Position numbers and translations under genes: made by a program. A stretch of 64,000 nucleotides of DNA from Albidovulum sp. (GTDB lineage Bacteria; Pseudomonadota; Alphaproteobacteria; Rhodobacterales; Rhodobacteraceae), in NCBI GenBank assembly GCA_015491895.1, contig WFVA01000067.1:1-64000 (forward strand), given 5' to 3'. Shown in pieces: positions 26,817-36,414 of the stretch. The notes beneath the pieces are model-generated. The model saw only the letters and a program-made list of their open reading frames with translations. It did not search any database and was not told the origin of the DNA. The first letter of the stretch is position 1; every line of letters starts with the position of its first letter.

Positions 26817-27650
26817 ATGGAATGGCTGACCGAGCACAAGATCCCGATCGGCAAATACGCCAAGCGCGGCATCGACTGGCTGCAGGACACCGCCGAACCC
26901 TTCTTCGACTGGCTCTCCTGGCTTCTCGAACTGCTGATCGAAAACATTCTGTGGGCGCTTCAGGCCCCCCACCCCCTGATCGTCATCGCCGCCTTCGTGG
27001 CGCTCACCTGGGCCCTGCAAAGGGGCTGGAAGGCACCACTTCTGGTGCTCGCCGGCTTCCTCTTCATCCTCAACCAGGGCTATTGGGAGGAAACCACCGA
27101 AAGCCTCACCCTGGTGCTTTCCTCCTGCGTGGTGTGCATGGGGCTCGGAGTGCCGATCGGCATTGCCGCGGCGCACCGCCCCCGCCTTTACGGCGCCATG
27201 CGCCCGGTTCTCGATCTGATGCAGACGCTCCCGGCCTTCGTCTATCTGATCCCGGCAATCATCTTCTTCGGCATCGGCATGGTGCCGGGGCTGATCGCCA
27301 CGGTGATCTTCGTCCTTCCCGCGCCGATCCGCCTCACCCAGCTTGGCGTGGCCAGCACCCCGAAGCCCCTCCTGGAAGCGGCCGAAGCATTCGGTGCCAC
27401 GCCCCGACAGCGGCTTTTCAAGGTGGAGCTTCCTCATGCGCTGCCGCAGATCATGACCGGCCTCAACCAGACGATCATGCTCTCGCTCTCGATGGTGGTG
27501 ATCGCGGCGCTGGTGGGGGCCGACGGCCTCGGCGTGCCGGTGGTGCGGGCCCTGAATTCCGTCAACACCGCGCTCGGCTTTGAAAGCGGCATCATCATCG
27601 TGGTGGTGGCGATCATGCTTGATCGCATGCTGAGGATGGGGCGGAAATGA
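26817..27650 (+). CDS. choW: Choline ABC transporter permease
   Basis: A 277-residue inner-membrane permease of the ProW/OpuAB type with six or seven membrane helices. The coupling (EAA) loop is LLEAAEAFGATPRQRLFKVELP. It forms a dimer and with ChoV and ChoX imports choline. The start ATG 26817 follows GGAGGGG. The gene overlaps choV by four nt (ATGA), so the two are translationally coupled. Confidence 0.9.
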   Translation: MEWLTEHKIPIGKYAKRGIDWLQDTAEPFFDWLSWLLELLIENILWALQAPHPLIVIAAFVALTWALQRGWKAPLLVLAGFLFILNQGYWEETTESLTLVLSSCVVCMGLGVPIGIAAAHRPRLYGAMRPVLDLMQTLPAFVYLIPAIIFFGIGMVPGLIATVIFVLPAPIRLTQLGVASTPKPLLEAAEAFGATPRQRLFKVELPHALPQIMTGLNQTIMLSLSMVVIAALVGADGLGVPVVRALNSVNTALGFESGIIIVVVAIMLDRMLRMGRK

Positions 27651-28684
27651 GCAAGGCGGTGATTTTCGAGAACGTCTCCATCGTGTTCGGGCCCCGTCCC
27701 GAGCGCGCTCTTCCGCTGATGGACGAAGGCAAGAGCCGCGCCGAGGTGCAGGCGGCGACCGGCCAGGTGCTCGGCGTGCATGATTGCACGCTTGACGTGG
27801 CGGAGGGGGAAATCCTGGTGCTGATGGGGCTCTCGGGCTCGGGCAAATCCACCCTGCTGAGGGCGGTGAACGGGCTCAACCCCGTCACCCGCGGCCGGGT
27901 GCTGGTGAATGACGGCGCAGGCATGGTGGATGTGACCCATGCCGATGCCGCCACCCTGCGCCGGCTGCGGCTTCAGCGCATCGCCATGGTGTTCCAGCAG
28001 TTCGGCCTCTTGCCGTGGCGCAGCGTGCGCGACAATGTGGGCCTCGGGCTCGAGCTTGCCGGCATGCCCCGCGCCGAGCGGCGCCGGCGCACCGACGAGC
28101 AGCTCGCCCTCGTCGGCCTCTCCGACTGGGCCGATCGCATGGTGAGCGAGCTTTCGGGCGGGATGCAGCAGCGCGTTGGGCTTGCACGCGCCTTCGCCAC
28201 CAGCGCGCCCATTCTCCTGATGGACGAGCCCTTCTCGGCGCTCGATCCCCTGATCCGCACCCATCTGCAGGATGAGCTTCTGGAACTGCAGGAGAGCCTG
28301 AAGCGCACCATCATCTTCGTCAGCCACGATCTCGACGAAGCCTTCAAGCTGGGCGACCGCATCGCCATCATGGAAGGCGGGCGCATCATCCAGTGTGGCA
28401 CCCCGCGCGATATCTTCACGGCGCCGGCCAATGATTACGTGGCCGATTTCGTCGCCCACATGAACCCGCTCGGCGTGCTCACTGCGCGCGACGTGATGGA
28501 CCCCCCGGCCGAAAGTGCGCCGCAGGGTGAGGCCGCCCCCGTCCGGCCCGACGAACCCCTTGCGCGCGTGATGCGCCGGCTGGAAGAGAGCCCGGCCCTG
28601 GCCGTCATGGAAAACGGCGCAGCCCTCGGGCGGATCACGCCGACATCGGTGATGCGGAAGCTGCGCGATCCCCGCGCCACGTGA
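27647..28684 (+). CDS. choV: Choline ABC transporter ATP-binding protein
   Basis: A 345-residue ATPase of the ProV/OpuAA class. Walker A is GLSGSGKST, the signature is LSGGMQQR, Walker B is ILLMDEPFSALD, and the switch His is in FVSHDLDEA. After the nucleotide-binding domain (up to about residue 255) is a C-terminal tail of about 80 residues ending in a single CBS-like segment (LARVMRRLEESPALAVMENGAALGRITP); related proteins use this to sense osmotic strength. Last gene of choXWV, stopping 17 nt from a convergent gene. Confidence 0.9.
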   Translation: MSKAVIFENVSIVFGPRPERALPLMDEGKSRAEVQAATGQVLGVHDCTLDVAEGEILVLMGLSGSGKSTLLRAVNGLNPVTRGRVLVNDGAGMVDVTHADAATLRRLRLQRIAMVFQQFGLLPWRSVRDNVGLGLELAGMPRAERRRRTDEQLALVGLSDWADRMVSELSGGMQQRVGLARAFATSAPILLMDEPFSALDPLIRTHLQDELLELQESLKRTIIFVSHDLDEAFKLGDRIAIMEGGRIIQCGTPRDIFTAPANDYVADFVAHMNPLGVLTARDVMDPPAESAPQGEAAPVRPDEPLARVMRRLEESPALAVMENGAALGRITPTSVMRKLRDPRAT

Positions 28685-28700
28685 TGCGCCCGGGCATGGA

Positions 28701-29255
28701 TCAGCCGGGAGGGCCGGATGGCTTCCCCTTCTTGCCGCCCACCGCCCTTTGCACCAGTGCATCCTTGCATTCGCCGAGCGCGTCGAGCGCGGCGAAGGAG
28801 CCCCTGAGCGACCAGCCGCCAAGGCCCCTGCCCTGCCTGTCCAGGAGCACCACGCGCCTGCCTTCGCGCAGATCACGCAGAAGTGCGCTGCCCTTTTCGG
28901 GATCCTGAAGCTCGAAAACGGCGGACTGCCCCAGAAGCACCGCCCCACCGAGCCGCCAGGGAGGGCGCTCATCGATGCGCAGGCCGAGATCCGCCTTGCC
29001 GCCACGAAAATCCCAGCGCGGCGAGGTGAAGACAAGCCGCACCCGCCCCATGCCGTCGGACCAGACGGAAAACCGCCCCGGCGCCGCCATCACCTCTGCC
29101 ACGCAGAAAGCGGCGCCATCGCGAAAGCCGATCACCTGCACCCGCCAGTCGCGGCTCTGAAAGATCACCTTTCCCGCCCCCACCGTGCGCGCTTCCGCCC
29201 CCGCCACGGCGAGGATAAGAGCCGGAAGCGCCGCCGAAAGGGCGCGGAGGATCAT
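28701..29255 (-). CDS. Hypothetical exported protein
   Basis: A 184-residue protein with a signal peptide (residues 1-22, ALPALILAVAGAEA) and so probably periplasmic. The body resembles the pattern of invasion-associated locus B-like proteins in its C-terminal portion (WSLRGSFAALDALGECKDAL), but the match is weak and I do not assign the family. The C-terminal tail is Lys/Gly/Pro rich. Its ATG overlaps the acyl-CoA synthetase stop by four nt (ATGA), so it is co-translated with that enzyme. Confidence 0.65.
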   Translation of the reverse strand: MILRALSAALPALILAVAGAEARTVGAGKVIFQSRDWRVQVIGFRDGAAFCVAEVMAAPGRFSVWSDGMGRVRLVFTSPRWDFRGGKADLGLRIDERPPWRLGGAVLLGQSAVFELQDPEKGSALLRDLREGRRVVLLDRQGRGLGGWSLRGSFAALDALGECKDALVQRAVGGKKGKPSGPPG

Positions 29256-31147
29256 TCCTTCCAGGCCCAGGGGCGGGTGAATTCGCCGAGCACCTTCTCG
29301 ATATCCTCTTCGCTCACCTCGCCGCTGCGCTCGAGCATCGCCGTGAGCCCCTGTTTCTTGCTGTCGATCACCTCGGCAACCCGCACCGGCAGGCCGGCCT
29401 CCTCGAGTGCGGCATTGTAGACCCGGGTGATCGCCCGTTTCCTCAGATCGGGCTTGAACACCTTGCCCACGGCGGTTTTCGGCAGTTCGTCGAGGATCTC
29501 GATATATTTCGGGATGGCGGCGCGCTCGTGCACGTGCTCCCGGGCGAATTCCATCAGTTCGTCCACGCTCGCCTCGGCGCCGTCCACCAGCTCCACATAG
29601 GCGCAGGGGAGCTCGCCGGCGAAGGCATCAGGCTGGCCGATCGCCCCGACGAAGGCCACAGCCGGATGGCCCGCCAGCGCCTCCTCGATCTCGGCCGGAT
29701 CGATATTGTGGCCGCCGCGGATGATAAGATCCTTGGCACGCCCCGTGATCCACAGGTAGCCATCGGCGTCCATCCGCCCCAGATCCCCGGTGCGCAGATA
29801 TTTCCCTTCGGCAAAGAGGCCCCTGTTCTTCTCTTCCTCGGTATAGGTGTGCCCGCTCCAGACCCCGGGATTATGGACGCAGATCTCGCCCACCTCGTCT
29901 ACCGCGCATTCCTTCTTCACATTGCCTTCGGAATCGCAATCGAGGATGCGCACATGGGTATAGGGGAAGGGAATGCCGACCGATCCGATCTTCTTCTCGC
30001 CCTCGGGCGGGTTGCACGAGACGAGACAGGTGGCTTCCGTCAGCCCGTAGCCCTCGACGATCGTTACCCCGGTGGCCTTTTCGAAGCGGTTGTAAAGCTC
30101 CACCGGCAGCGGCGCCGAGCCGGAAAACGCCACCTTCAGCGTGGACACATCCGCATCAACCGGCCGCTGCATGAGCGCTGCGATCGCGGTGGGCACGGTG
30201 ATGACGAAGGTGACCTTCCAACGCTCGATCAGCTTCCAGAAATTGTCAAACACCCCCTCGCCGCGATAGCCCTGCGGCGTGGGAAACACCACATGCGCGC
30301 CCGATGCGATCGCCGCCATCAGCACCACCTGCACCGCGAACACGTGAAAAAGCGGCAGCGGGCAGATCAGCGTGTCCTCATGGGTAAACAGGAGCCGCTG
30401 GCCGAGCCAGCCGTTATAGACCATCCCCGAATACCTGTGCTGCGCCACCTTGGGCATGCCGGTGGTGCCGCCGGTGTGGAAATAGGCGCCCACGCGATCG
30501 CCGGCGCTGTCATCGAAGGTGAGCGCGTCTGCCGGGTATTTCGCCATTTCCTTCCAGAAATCCAGCACCTTCGCCTTGTGGCTGACCGGATTCTTCGGCC
30601 GGATGAGCGGCACGATCCAGCTTTTGGGCGGCGTCAGATAGCGGTTGAGATCCACCTCCAGCACCGTTTCCACATCCGGCGCATCCTCGAGCGCCTTCGC
30701 CACCTTCTGCGCCACGTCGGTTTTCGGGAAGCTCTTCAGCGTCACCACCACCTTCGCGCCCGTCTCGCGCAGGATCGAGGCGATCTGCTCGGCATCGAGA
30801 AGCGGGTTGATCGGGTTGACGATCCCGGCAACCGAACCGCCCAGCAGGGTGATGATGGTTTCATTGGCATTGGGCAGGATATAGGCCACCACGTCATCTT
30901 CCCCGATGCCCAGCGCGCGAAACATGTTGGCCGCCTGCGTCACCTTCGCCAGGAGCGCGCCCCAGGTAAGGGTTTCGGCCTTGTCATCGGGGCCCGAGGT
31001 GATCTGATAGCTCACGGCCGGCCGCTCGCCATGCTTTTGCGCCACATTGCTCAGGAACTGATACATCGTGGCGGGAACATCACGCTCCTCCCACGGCTTC
31101 TCGGCCTCGATGGCGTTGCGATCCTCGATGCTGGCAAAGCGCGTCAT
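29252..31147 (-). CDS. Acyl-CoA synthetase (AMP-forming)
   Basis: A 631-residue ANL-superfamily ligase that activates a carboxylic acid as acyl-AMP and then acyl-CoA. The ATP loop is FHTGGTTGMPKVAQH, motif A5 is EGYGLTEAT, and the C-terminal hinge and catalytic lysine region are ITGRAKDLIIRGGHNIDP and LPKTAVGKVFK. Length is that of long- or medium-chain enzymes, and the substrate is unknown. I start it at ATG 31147 (nine nt after GGAGG); ATG 31156 is equally possible. An exported-protein gene is coupled downstream. Confidence 0.85.
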   Translation of the reverse strand: MTRFASIEDRNAIEAEKPWEERDVPATMYQFLSNVAQKHGERPAVSYQITSGPDDKAETLTWGALLAKVTQAANMFRALGIGEDDVVAYILPNANETIITLLGGSVAGIVNPINPLLDAEQIASILRETGAKVVVTLKSFPKTDVAQKVAKALEDAPDVETVLEVDLNRYLTPPKSWIVPLIRPKNPVSHKAKVLDFWKEMAKYPADALTFDDSAGDRVGAYFHTGGTTGMPKVAQHRYSGMVYNGWLGQRLLFTHEDTLICPLPLFHVFAVQVVLMAAIASGAHVVFPTPQGYRGEGVFDNFWKLIERWKVTFVITVPTAIAALMQRPVDADVSTLKVAFSGSAPLPVELYNRFEKATGVTIVEGYGLTEATCLVSCNPPEGEKKIGSVGIPFPYTHVRILDCDSEGNVKKECAVDEVGEICVHNPGVWSGHTYTEEEKNRGLFAEGKYLRTGDLGRMDADGYLWITGRAKDLIIRGGHNIDPAEIEEALAGHPAVAFVGAIGQPDAFAGELPCAYVELVDGAEASVDELMEFAREHVHERAAIPKYIEILDELPKTAVGKVFKPDLRKRAITRVYNAALEEAGLPVRVAEVIDSKKQGLTAMLERSGEVSEEDIEKVLGEFTRPWAWKE

Positions 31148-31307
31148 GTCATTCATCCTCCCTGTCGCCATTTTTCGGCTTTCGGGCCCGAAAATGAAGG
31201 TTTTTCGCCTTTCGCGCAACTCTGACGCTGCGAAACGGAAAACAAACCGCCGCCCGATCCTTCAATCCGGCCGGAATACCTCCGGGAATGCGGGGCGGAG
31301 AGCACAT

Positions 31308-31331
31308 GAAGGCGGGGCAAACCCCGCTTGC
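31308..31331 (-). terminator. Small GC hairpin downstream of the ABC exporter gene
   Basis: GCGGGG-CAAA-CCCCGC with complementary AAG/CTT-type ends lies 11-34 nt after the exporter stop on the minus strand. There is only a short T-run, so it is a probable but not certain terminator. Confidence 0.5.
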
Positions 31332-31341
31332 GCGCGCGGCG

Positions 31342-33135
31342 CTACTCTGCCGCCAGCCCTTCGGTGAACTGGAGGCGCGCAAGGCGCGCATAAAGCCCGC
31401 CTTCGGCCACCAGATCGTCATGCCGGCCCTCGGCCACGATCCGGCCCTCGTCAAACACCACGATCCTGTCAGCCTTCTTCACCGTCGCGAGGCGGTGGGC
31501 GATGATGATCGTCGTGCGCTCGCGCGCCATCTCCTCCACAGCCCGCTGCACCGCGCGCTCGCTCTCGGCATCGAGCGCCGAGGTGGCTTCGTCCAGCAGC
31601 AGGATCGGCGCGTCGCGCAGGATCGCGCGGGCAATGGCGATGCGCTGCTTCTGCCCGCCCGAAAGCATCACGCCGCGCTCGCCCACGAAGGTATCGTAGC
31701 CATTCGGCAGCGCCACGATGAAATCATGCGCCGCCGCCGCACGCGCCGCCGCCGCCACTTCCGCATCCGTGGCGCCGGGGCGTCCGAAACGGATGTTCTC
31801 GCGCACGCTGGTGGCAAAGATCGCCGGATCCTGCGGCACCAGCGCGATCTCGCGGCGGAAATCATGGCGCGCCAGCGCCCCGAGATCCTGCCCGTCGATC
31901 AGCACCGCGCCGCTGTCGGGATCGTAAAAGCGCAGCAGAAGCTGGATGATGGTGGATTTTCCCGCCCCCGAAGGGCCGACGAGCGCCACCGTCTCGCCCG
32001 GGTTGACCGCGAGCGAAACGTCACGAAGCGCCGGCTGCTCGGGGCGCGAAGGGTAGTGAAACGTCACCCCTTCGAAGGCCACCGCCCCCTTCACAGGGCG
32101 CGCCAGTGCCACCGGGCGGGGCGGATCCTGAACCGCGTCCTCGGCATGGAGCAGCTCCACCAGCCGCTCGGTGGCGCCCGCGGCGCGCTGCAATTCGCCC
32201 CAGATCTCGGAAAGCGCGCCCACCGCGCCGGCCACGAGGATCGCATAGATGACGAACTGCACCAGTTCGCCCGGTGTCATGGTGCCGGCGTTCACATCGC
32301 GCGCGCCCACCCAGAGAACCCCCACGACCCCGGCAAAGACGAGGAAGATCACGATCACCGTCATCACCGCGCGGGTGGAGATGCGGTTGAGGGCGGAGCG
32401 GAAGCTTTGCTCCGTCACGTCGCGGAACTTGCGCGCCACGTTCTCTTCCTGGGTGAAGGCCTGCACCGTCTGCACCGCGCCCAGCGCCTCGGAGGCCATT
32501 CCGGAGCTGTTGGCGATCCATTCCTGGTTTTCGCGCGAGAGCCTGCGCAGGCGCCGCCCCAGCACGACGATCGGCACGATCACCAGCGGCACCAGCAGCA
32601 GCACCAGGCCGGTGAGCTTGGCCGAGGTGAACAGCATGAGCACCATCCCCCCGATGAACAGGAGCACGTTTCTGAGCGCCACCGAAACGGAAGAGCCGAT
32701 CACCGAGAGGATGAGCGTGGTATCCGTGGTGAGGCGCGAAAGCACCTCGCCCGTCATGATCCTTTCGTAGAAGGCGGGGCTGAGCTTGATGACGCGATCG
32801 AATACCGCCTCGCGGATGTCGGCCACCACCCGCTCGCCCAGCCGGGTAACGAAGTAGTAGCGCAGCCCGGTGCCGACAGCGAGCAGCGCCGCCACCCCCA
32901 GCGCCGCGCCGAAATACTGATCGAGAAGCGATGTGTTGCCGGCATTGAAGCCATCCACCACCCGGCGCACCGCCATCGGCAGGATGAGCGAAAGCGAGGC
33001 GGTGAGCGTGAGCGCCAGCAGCGAAAGAACGACCAGCCCGCGATAGGGCCTCAGGAAAGGAGCAAGCCCGCGAAGCGCCCCGACGGATTTCGCCTTCGGG
33101 CGATCCTCATCCACATCTGCCGTGCGCCTGGCCAT
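31342..33135 (-). CDS. ABC exporter, fused permease and ATPase
   Basis: A 597-residue half-transporter of the MsbA/LmrA type: six membrane helices (about residues 25-320) fused to a nucleotide-binding domain. Walker A is GPSGAGKST, the signature is LSGGQKQR, Walker B is ILLLDEATSALD, and the H-loop is IIAHRLATV. It acts as a homodimer, exporting lipids, drugs or peptides; the substrate is not known. ATG 33135 gives a polar leader (ARRTADVDEDRPKAK). It is single and ends at a GC hairpin. Confidence 0.85.
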   Translation of the reverse strand: MARRTADVDEDRPKAKSVGALRGLAPFLRPYRGLVVLSLLALTLTASLSLILPMAVRRVVDGFNAGNTSLLDQYFGAALGVAALLAVGTGLRYYFVTRLGERVVADIREAVFDRVIKLSPAFYERIMTGEVLSRLTTDTTLILSVIGSSVSVALRNVLLFIGGMVLMLFTSAKLTGLVLLLVPLVIVPIVVLGRRLRRLSRENQEWIANSSGMASEALGAVQTVQAFTQEENVARKFRDVTEQSFRSALNRISTRAVMTVIVIFLVFAGVVGVLWVGARDVNAGTMTPGELVQFVIYAILVAGAVGALSEIWGELQRAAGATERLVELLHAEDAVQDPPRPVALARPVKGAVAFEGVTFHYPSRPEQPALRDVSLAVNPGETVALVGPSGAGKSTIIQLLLRFYDPDSGAVLIDGQDLGALARHDFRREIALVPQDPAIFATSVRENIRFGRPGATDAEVAAAARAAAAHDFIVALPNGYDTFVGERGVMLSGGQKQRIAIARAILRDAPILLLDEATSALDAESERAVQRAVEEMARERTTIIIAHRLATVKKADRIVVFDEGRIVAEGRHDDLVAEGGLYARLARLQFTEGLAAE

Positions 33136-33310
33136 CCGGTAAATTCCCTTCCTGTGACGCAGGCTTGATAGGGGTTTCCCCGCAGCTTCACAAGCGCCGG
33201 AAAGCCGCAGGCCGACAGGGCGCCCCGGGGAAGGCGGGCGGCGTATCTGGCGGGGAAATCATCCTGCTCCGGGATCGGGGAAAAATAAGGGGGTGATGAG
33301 GGGATGGGAG

Positions 33311-33384
33311 TGGAGCGGGTGATGGGAATCGAACCCACGTCTTCAGCTTGGAAGGCTGCGGCTCTACCATTGAGCTACACCCGC
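33311..33384 (-). tRNA. tRNA-Gly (anticodon TCC)
   Basis: On the minus strand the sequence folds as a cloverleaf: acceptor stem GCGGGTG pairs with its 3' partner CACCCGC, D-arm GCTC-AATGGTA-GAGC, anticodon loop CTTCCAA (TCC), and T-arm with GGTTCGATTCC. Discriminator T and a genomically encoded CCA end (33311-33313) follow. It decodes GGA and GGG. It stands between the ABC exporter and the eRF1-like gene. Confidence 0.95.
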
Positions 33385-33437
33385 GCCCGGGGGAAGATAT
33401 AGGTGAATATCCTCCCCCGATGCAAGCCCCGAGAAAC

Positions 33438-34640
33438 CTACCAGCGCCGCTTGGCGGCAATGCCTTCGAATTCACGCATGAGGCGATCCTTCGATTCGCC
33501 TTCGACGAATTCCAGCCGCGTGCCGTAATCGCGCGCAAGTGCGAAGATGTGATCGCCGAGGTTCAGTTCCTCCACCTCTTCGCAGACCTCTTTCAGCTTC
33601 TCGGGATCGGCGGCGAGAAATCCGAGATCGGGGCAGGTCCAGATCTTCACATCGAGATCGAAGGGCACCACCAGCGTATCGAGCTGGCCGATCTGCAGCG
33701 CGTCGATCACCGGCTCCAGCCCCCAGATGCCGGGCTGCTCGCGGATCTCGTCGAGAAGCGCCATCTCGCCCTCGCGCTCGGCCGCTTCCAGCACCGGCTC
33801 CACGCGCGCCTTGATATCGGCGATGTCGGGAGCCTTTTCATCCTTCGGGTTGTGGATGCGGGCCACGATCTTCTGGCGCAGATGCTTGGGCAGCACGTTG
33901 TAGAAGGGGCCGGTTTCATCCTCGTCGCCCATGATCACCAGGCGATCGATGTGAAGCGCGCGCAGCGCCTTTTCCAGGAGCCGCGAAAGGCGCACGTAAA
34001 GCTTGTGCAGCCATGTGGCGCGCTTCTTCTTGTAGGGATCCTTGGTATCGCCGGCGCGGGTTGGTTCCGTCTTTTCGCGCACCCGGCCGCTCAGGATGAA
34101 TTCGGCGGCTTCCTTCAGCTCCTTCCAGTCCTCCTCGTCGATCTCCCTGAATACGTCATCGCATTCCTCGATCTCGCCCATGTAAAGCTCGAAGAAGCGC
34201 CAGCTGGCGCCGTCGACATGCAGCACGGCGGTGCGCTCGTATTCATCGAGCGCATAGACGAGCGGCATGATGTAGGGCTCGCCCCAGCGCGCCTCGACCC
34301 GCCCCTGGCGCAGATCCACCACCGGCAGATCCACCTGCAGATCCACCCGCTCGACGAATGTCTTTCCAAGGTGATTCTGCCTGGCGAAAAGCGCCATGGT
34401 GCGCGCCGCCGGGCGCTCTTCGGCCAGAAGCTCCAGCACCGCATCGTAAAGCGATTCGCGGTGTTCGGTGCGCTTGTGGATCTCGGGAATGTCTTTCAGG
34501 GCGTTCTTCACCCGCGTGCGCCAGCCGCCGCCCTTGTTGTCGGGGTTGGCCGGGTTGATATCGGCATAGACGGAAAGCACGGGGGCCTCCAGCGCCGAGA
34601 GGCTTTCGATCAGTTCGTTCGTCTGTTTCTGCTTGAGCAT
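33438..34640 (-). CDS. Bacterial eRF1-like (baeRF family) protein
   Basis: A 400-residue soluble protein with the domain order of bacterial archaeo-eukaryotic release-factor homologues: an N-terminal alpha/beta domain (LSALEAPVLSVYADINPANPDNKGG), a central domain (AVLHVDGASWRFFELYMGEIEE) and a C-terminal eRF1 domain 3-like part (LGLEPV to FALARDYGTRLEFVE). The GGQ catalytic motif of true release factors is not seen, so it is unlikely to terminate translation normally. Proposed roles for the family are in ribosome rescue; this is not proven. I use ATG 34640 over the GTG just before it. Confidence 0.6.
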   Translation of the reverse strand: MLKQKQTNELIESLSALEAPVLSVYADINPANPDNKGGGWRTRVKNALKDIPEIHKRTEHRESLYDAVLELLAEERPAARTMALFARQNHLGKTFVERVDLQVDLPVVDLRQGRVEARWGEPYIMPLVYALDEYERTAVLHVDGASWRFFELYMGEIEECDDVFREIDEEDWKELKEAAEFILSGRVREKTEPTRAGDTKDPYKKKRATWLHKLYVRLSRLLEKALRALHIDRLVIMGDEDETGPFYNVLPKHLRQKIVARIHNPKDEKAPDIADIKARVEPVLEAAEREGEMALLDEIREQPGIWGLEPVIDALQIGQLDTLVVPFDLDVKIWTCPDLGFLAADPEKLKEVCEEVEELNLGDHIFALARDYGTRLEFVEGESKDRLMREFEGIAAKRRW

Positions 34641-34961
34641 CACTGTTCCGTTTCTTTCCTGTGTTTCTTTCGTTGCGCCGGCGCCGGTATCCTGCCCCGA
34701 TCGGGCTTCCCGGTGTTCGCGCCTGCGTTCGTATCACCCGCTTCATTGCGGCCTGACCTGCATCTAGGCGGGTGGCGGGCCGGTTCAAGGTGTAGTGTGA
34801 AATTCATCCCGGCGCCATCCCGCGACCTACCAAAAGGTAAAATTTACGTTTGACTCGCGCCGCCCTGCTGGCGCTTACTCTGGGGCAACCGGCAGGAAAA
34901 TGACGCCATGACAAAAGGGCGGGCCTGCCGGCCGAAAAGAACAGACACCAGGGAGGATATC
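34641..34961 (+). promoter_or_regulatory. tctC promoter region
   Basis: This 321-nt gap separates the divergent baeRF-like gene and tctC. It contains the interrupted palindrome TACC-AAAA-GGTA (34828-34839), 11 nt before a TTGACT-like -35 box (34850-34855). The -10 is unclear. No regulator gene adjoins, and I see nothing else in the gap. Confidence 0.35.
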
Positions 34962-35930
34962 ATGGTGAAAGGATTTCTGAGGAAATTTGCCGCCGGCGCT
35001 GCGCTGGCGATGGCAATGGCGTCATCCGCCGCGGCCTATGAATGCATCGCGCCGGCCAATCCGGGCGGCGGCTGGGATTTCACCTGCCGCACCATCAGCA
35101 AGATCATGTATGACATCGGCGCGGTGGACAAGCCGATCCAGGTCACCAACATGGCCGGCGGCGGCGGCGGGCTTGCCTATGCGCTGGTGGTGAACGAGCG
35201 CAATGACGATCCCGATCTGATCGTCGCCGCCTCATCCGCCACCGCCACGCGGCTCGCGCAGAACGCCTACGGCGGGCTCACCGCCGATCAGGTGCGCTTT
35301 CTGGGTGCGATCGGCGCCGATCCCGGCATGATCGCGGTGGCGAAGGACAGCCCCTATCAGACGCTGAACGATCTGATCGAGGCGGTGAAGAAGGATCCCG
35401 CCTCCGTCACCTTCGCGGGCGGCTCGGCGGCGGGCGGCTTCGATCACCTCAAGGTGCTGATGATGCTCGGGCGCGCCGGCTTCAACGATATCCGCAAGGT
35501 GAAATACGTCGGCCTCGATGGCGGCGGCGATGCCATCACCCAGGCGATCGGCGGCCATGTGCAGGCGGTGACGGGCGATCTGTCGGAGGTTGTCGGCTTC
35601 CTGAAATCGGGCGACATGCGGGTGCTCGCCGTCTTCACCGAGGATCGCATCCCCGGCTTTGACGACATCCCCACGGCCAAGGAACAGGGGATCGACGTTG
35701 TCGCGGTGAACTGGCGCGGGCTCTACGTGCCGAAAAACATCACCGACGAGCAATACAACACCTGGGTCGAACGCCTGCGCAAGGTGGCCGAATCCGAAGA
35801 GTGGAAGGAAGCGATGGAATCGCACGGCCTTGCGCCCTTCACCCTGCTCGGAAAGGATTTCGAGGGCTATCTGAAGGGCGTGATCGAGGAAGTTGCGCAG
35901 CTCTCGCGCGATCTCGGCGTGATCCAGTAG
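34962..35930 (+). CDS. tctC: Tripartite tricarboxylate transporter, substrate-binding protein
   Basis: A 322-residue periplasmic binding protein of the TctC/BugT family. The signal peptide covers about residues 1-25 (ALAMAMASSAAA then YE). The N-terminal ligand pattern IAPANPGGGWDFTCRTISKIM and the middle FAGGSAAGGFDHLKVLMML are typical of the family, which traps carboxylated compounds between two lobes. ATG 34962 follows GGGAGGATATC; the frame's first codon at 34908 is leader. It starts a seven-gene cluster with tctB, tctA and catabolic genes. Confidence 0.9.
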   Translation: MVKGFLRKFAAGAALAMAMASSAAAYECIAPANPGGGWDFTCRTISKIMYDIGAVDKPIQVTNMAGGGGGLAYALVVNERNDDPDLIVAASSATATRLAQNAYGGLTADQVRFLGAIGADPGMIAVAKDSPYQTLNDLIEAVKKDPASVTFAGGSAAGGFDHLKVLMMLGRAGFNDIRKVKYVGLDGGGDAITQAIGGHVQAVTGDLSEVVGFLKSGDMRVLAVFTEDRIPGFDDIPTAKEQGIDVVAVNWRGLYVPKNITDEQYNTWVERLRKVAESEEWKEAMESHGLAPFTLLGKDFEGYLKGVIEEVAQLSRDLGVIQ

Positions 35931-35940
35931 GCGCGCGCGC

Positions 35941-36390
35941 ATGAGCAGGATGAGCGATCGCCTGTTTGCGCTCGCCGTGATCGTGGTGGCGCTGGGATAT
36001 ATCCTCAGCGCCACCACGATCCAGAGCGGCTTCATGCCCGATCCGGTGGGGCCGAAGCTTTTTCCCTACATGATCGGAGGGGCCGCGATCATCGCCGCCA
36101 TCACGATCCTCATCCGCCCCGACGAGGAGCCGGACTGGCCCGGTGCCGCCACCTTCGGGCGCATCGCGCTCGCGGTGATCGTGCTGGTGGGCTATGCCTA
36201 TGCGCTGAAGCCGCTCGGCTTTCTCATTCCCACCGCCATCGCGGCGGGGCTGCTGAGCTACCAGATCCATCCGAATGCGCGCCGCGCCGCCCTCACCGGG
36301 CTCGGCCTTTCGATCGGGCTTTTCGTGATCTTCCGCTTCGGGCTCGGGCTCGGCCTTTTCGGCTTCCCCCGCGGCTGGGGCATATTCTGA
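35941..36390 (+). CDS. tctB: Tripartite tricarboxylate transporter, small membrane subunit
   Basis: A 149-residue membrane protein with four predicted helices, as in TctB. The conserved turn is GFMPDPVGPKLFPYMIGGAAI at residues 27-47. It pairs with TctA in the membrane. It begins ten nt after the tctC stop; another ATG nine nt further (35950) is possible. Part of tctCBA. Confidence 0.9.
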   Translation: MSRMSDRLFALAVIVVALGYILSATTIQSGFMPDPVGPKLFPYMIGGAAIIAAITILIRPDEEPDWPGAATFGRIALAVIVLVGYAYALKPLGFLIPTAIAAGLLSYQIHPNARRAALTGLGLSIGLFVIFRFGLGLGLFGFPRGWGIF

Positions 36391-36414
36391 GCACCAGGAA
36401 AGGGCAGATTGCCG

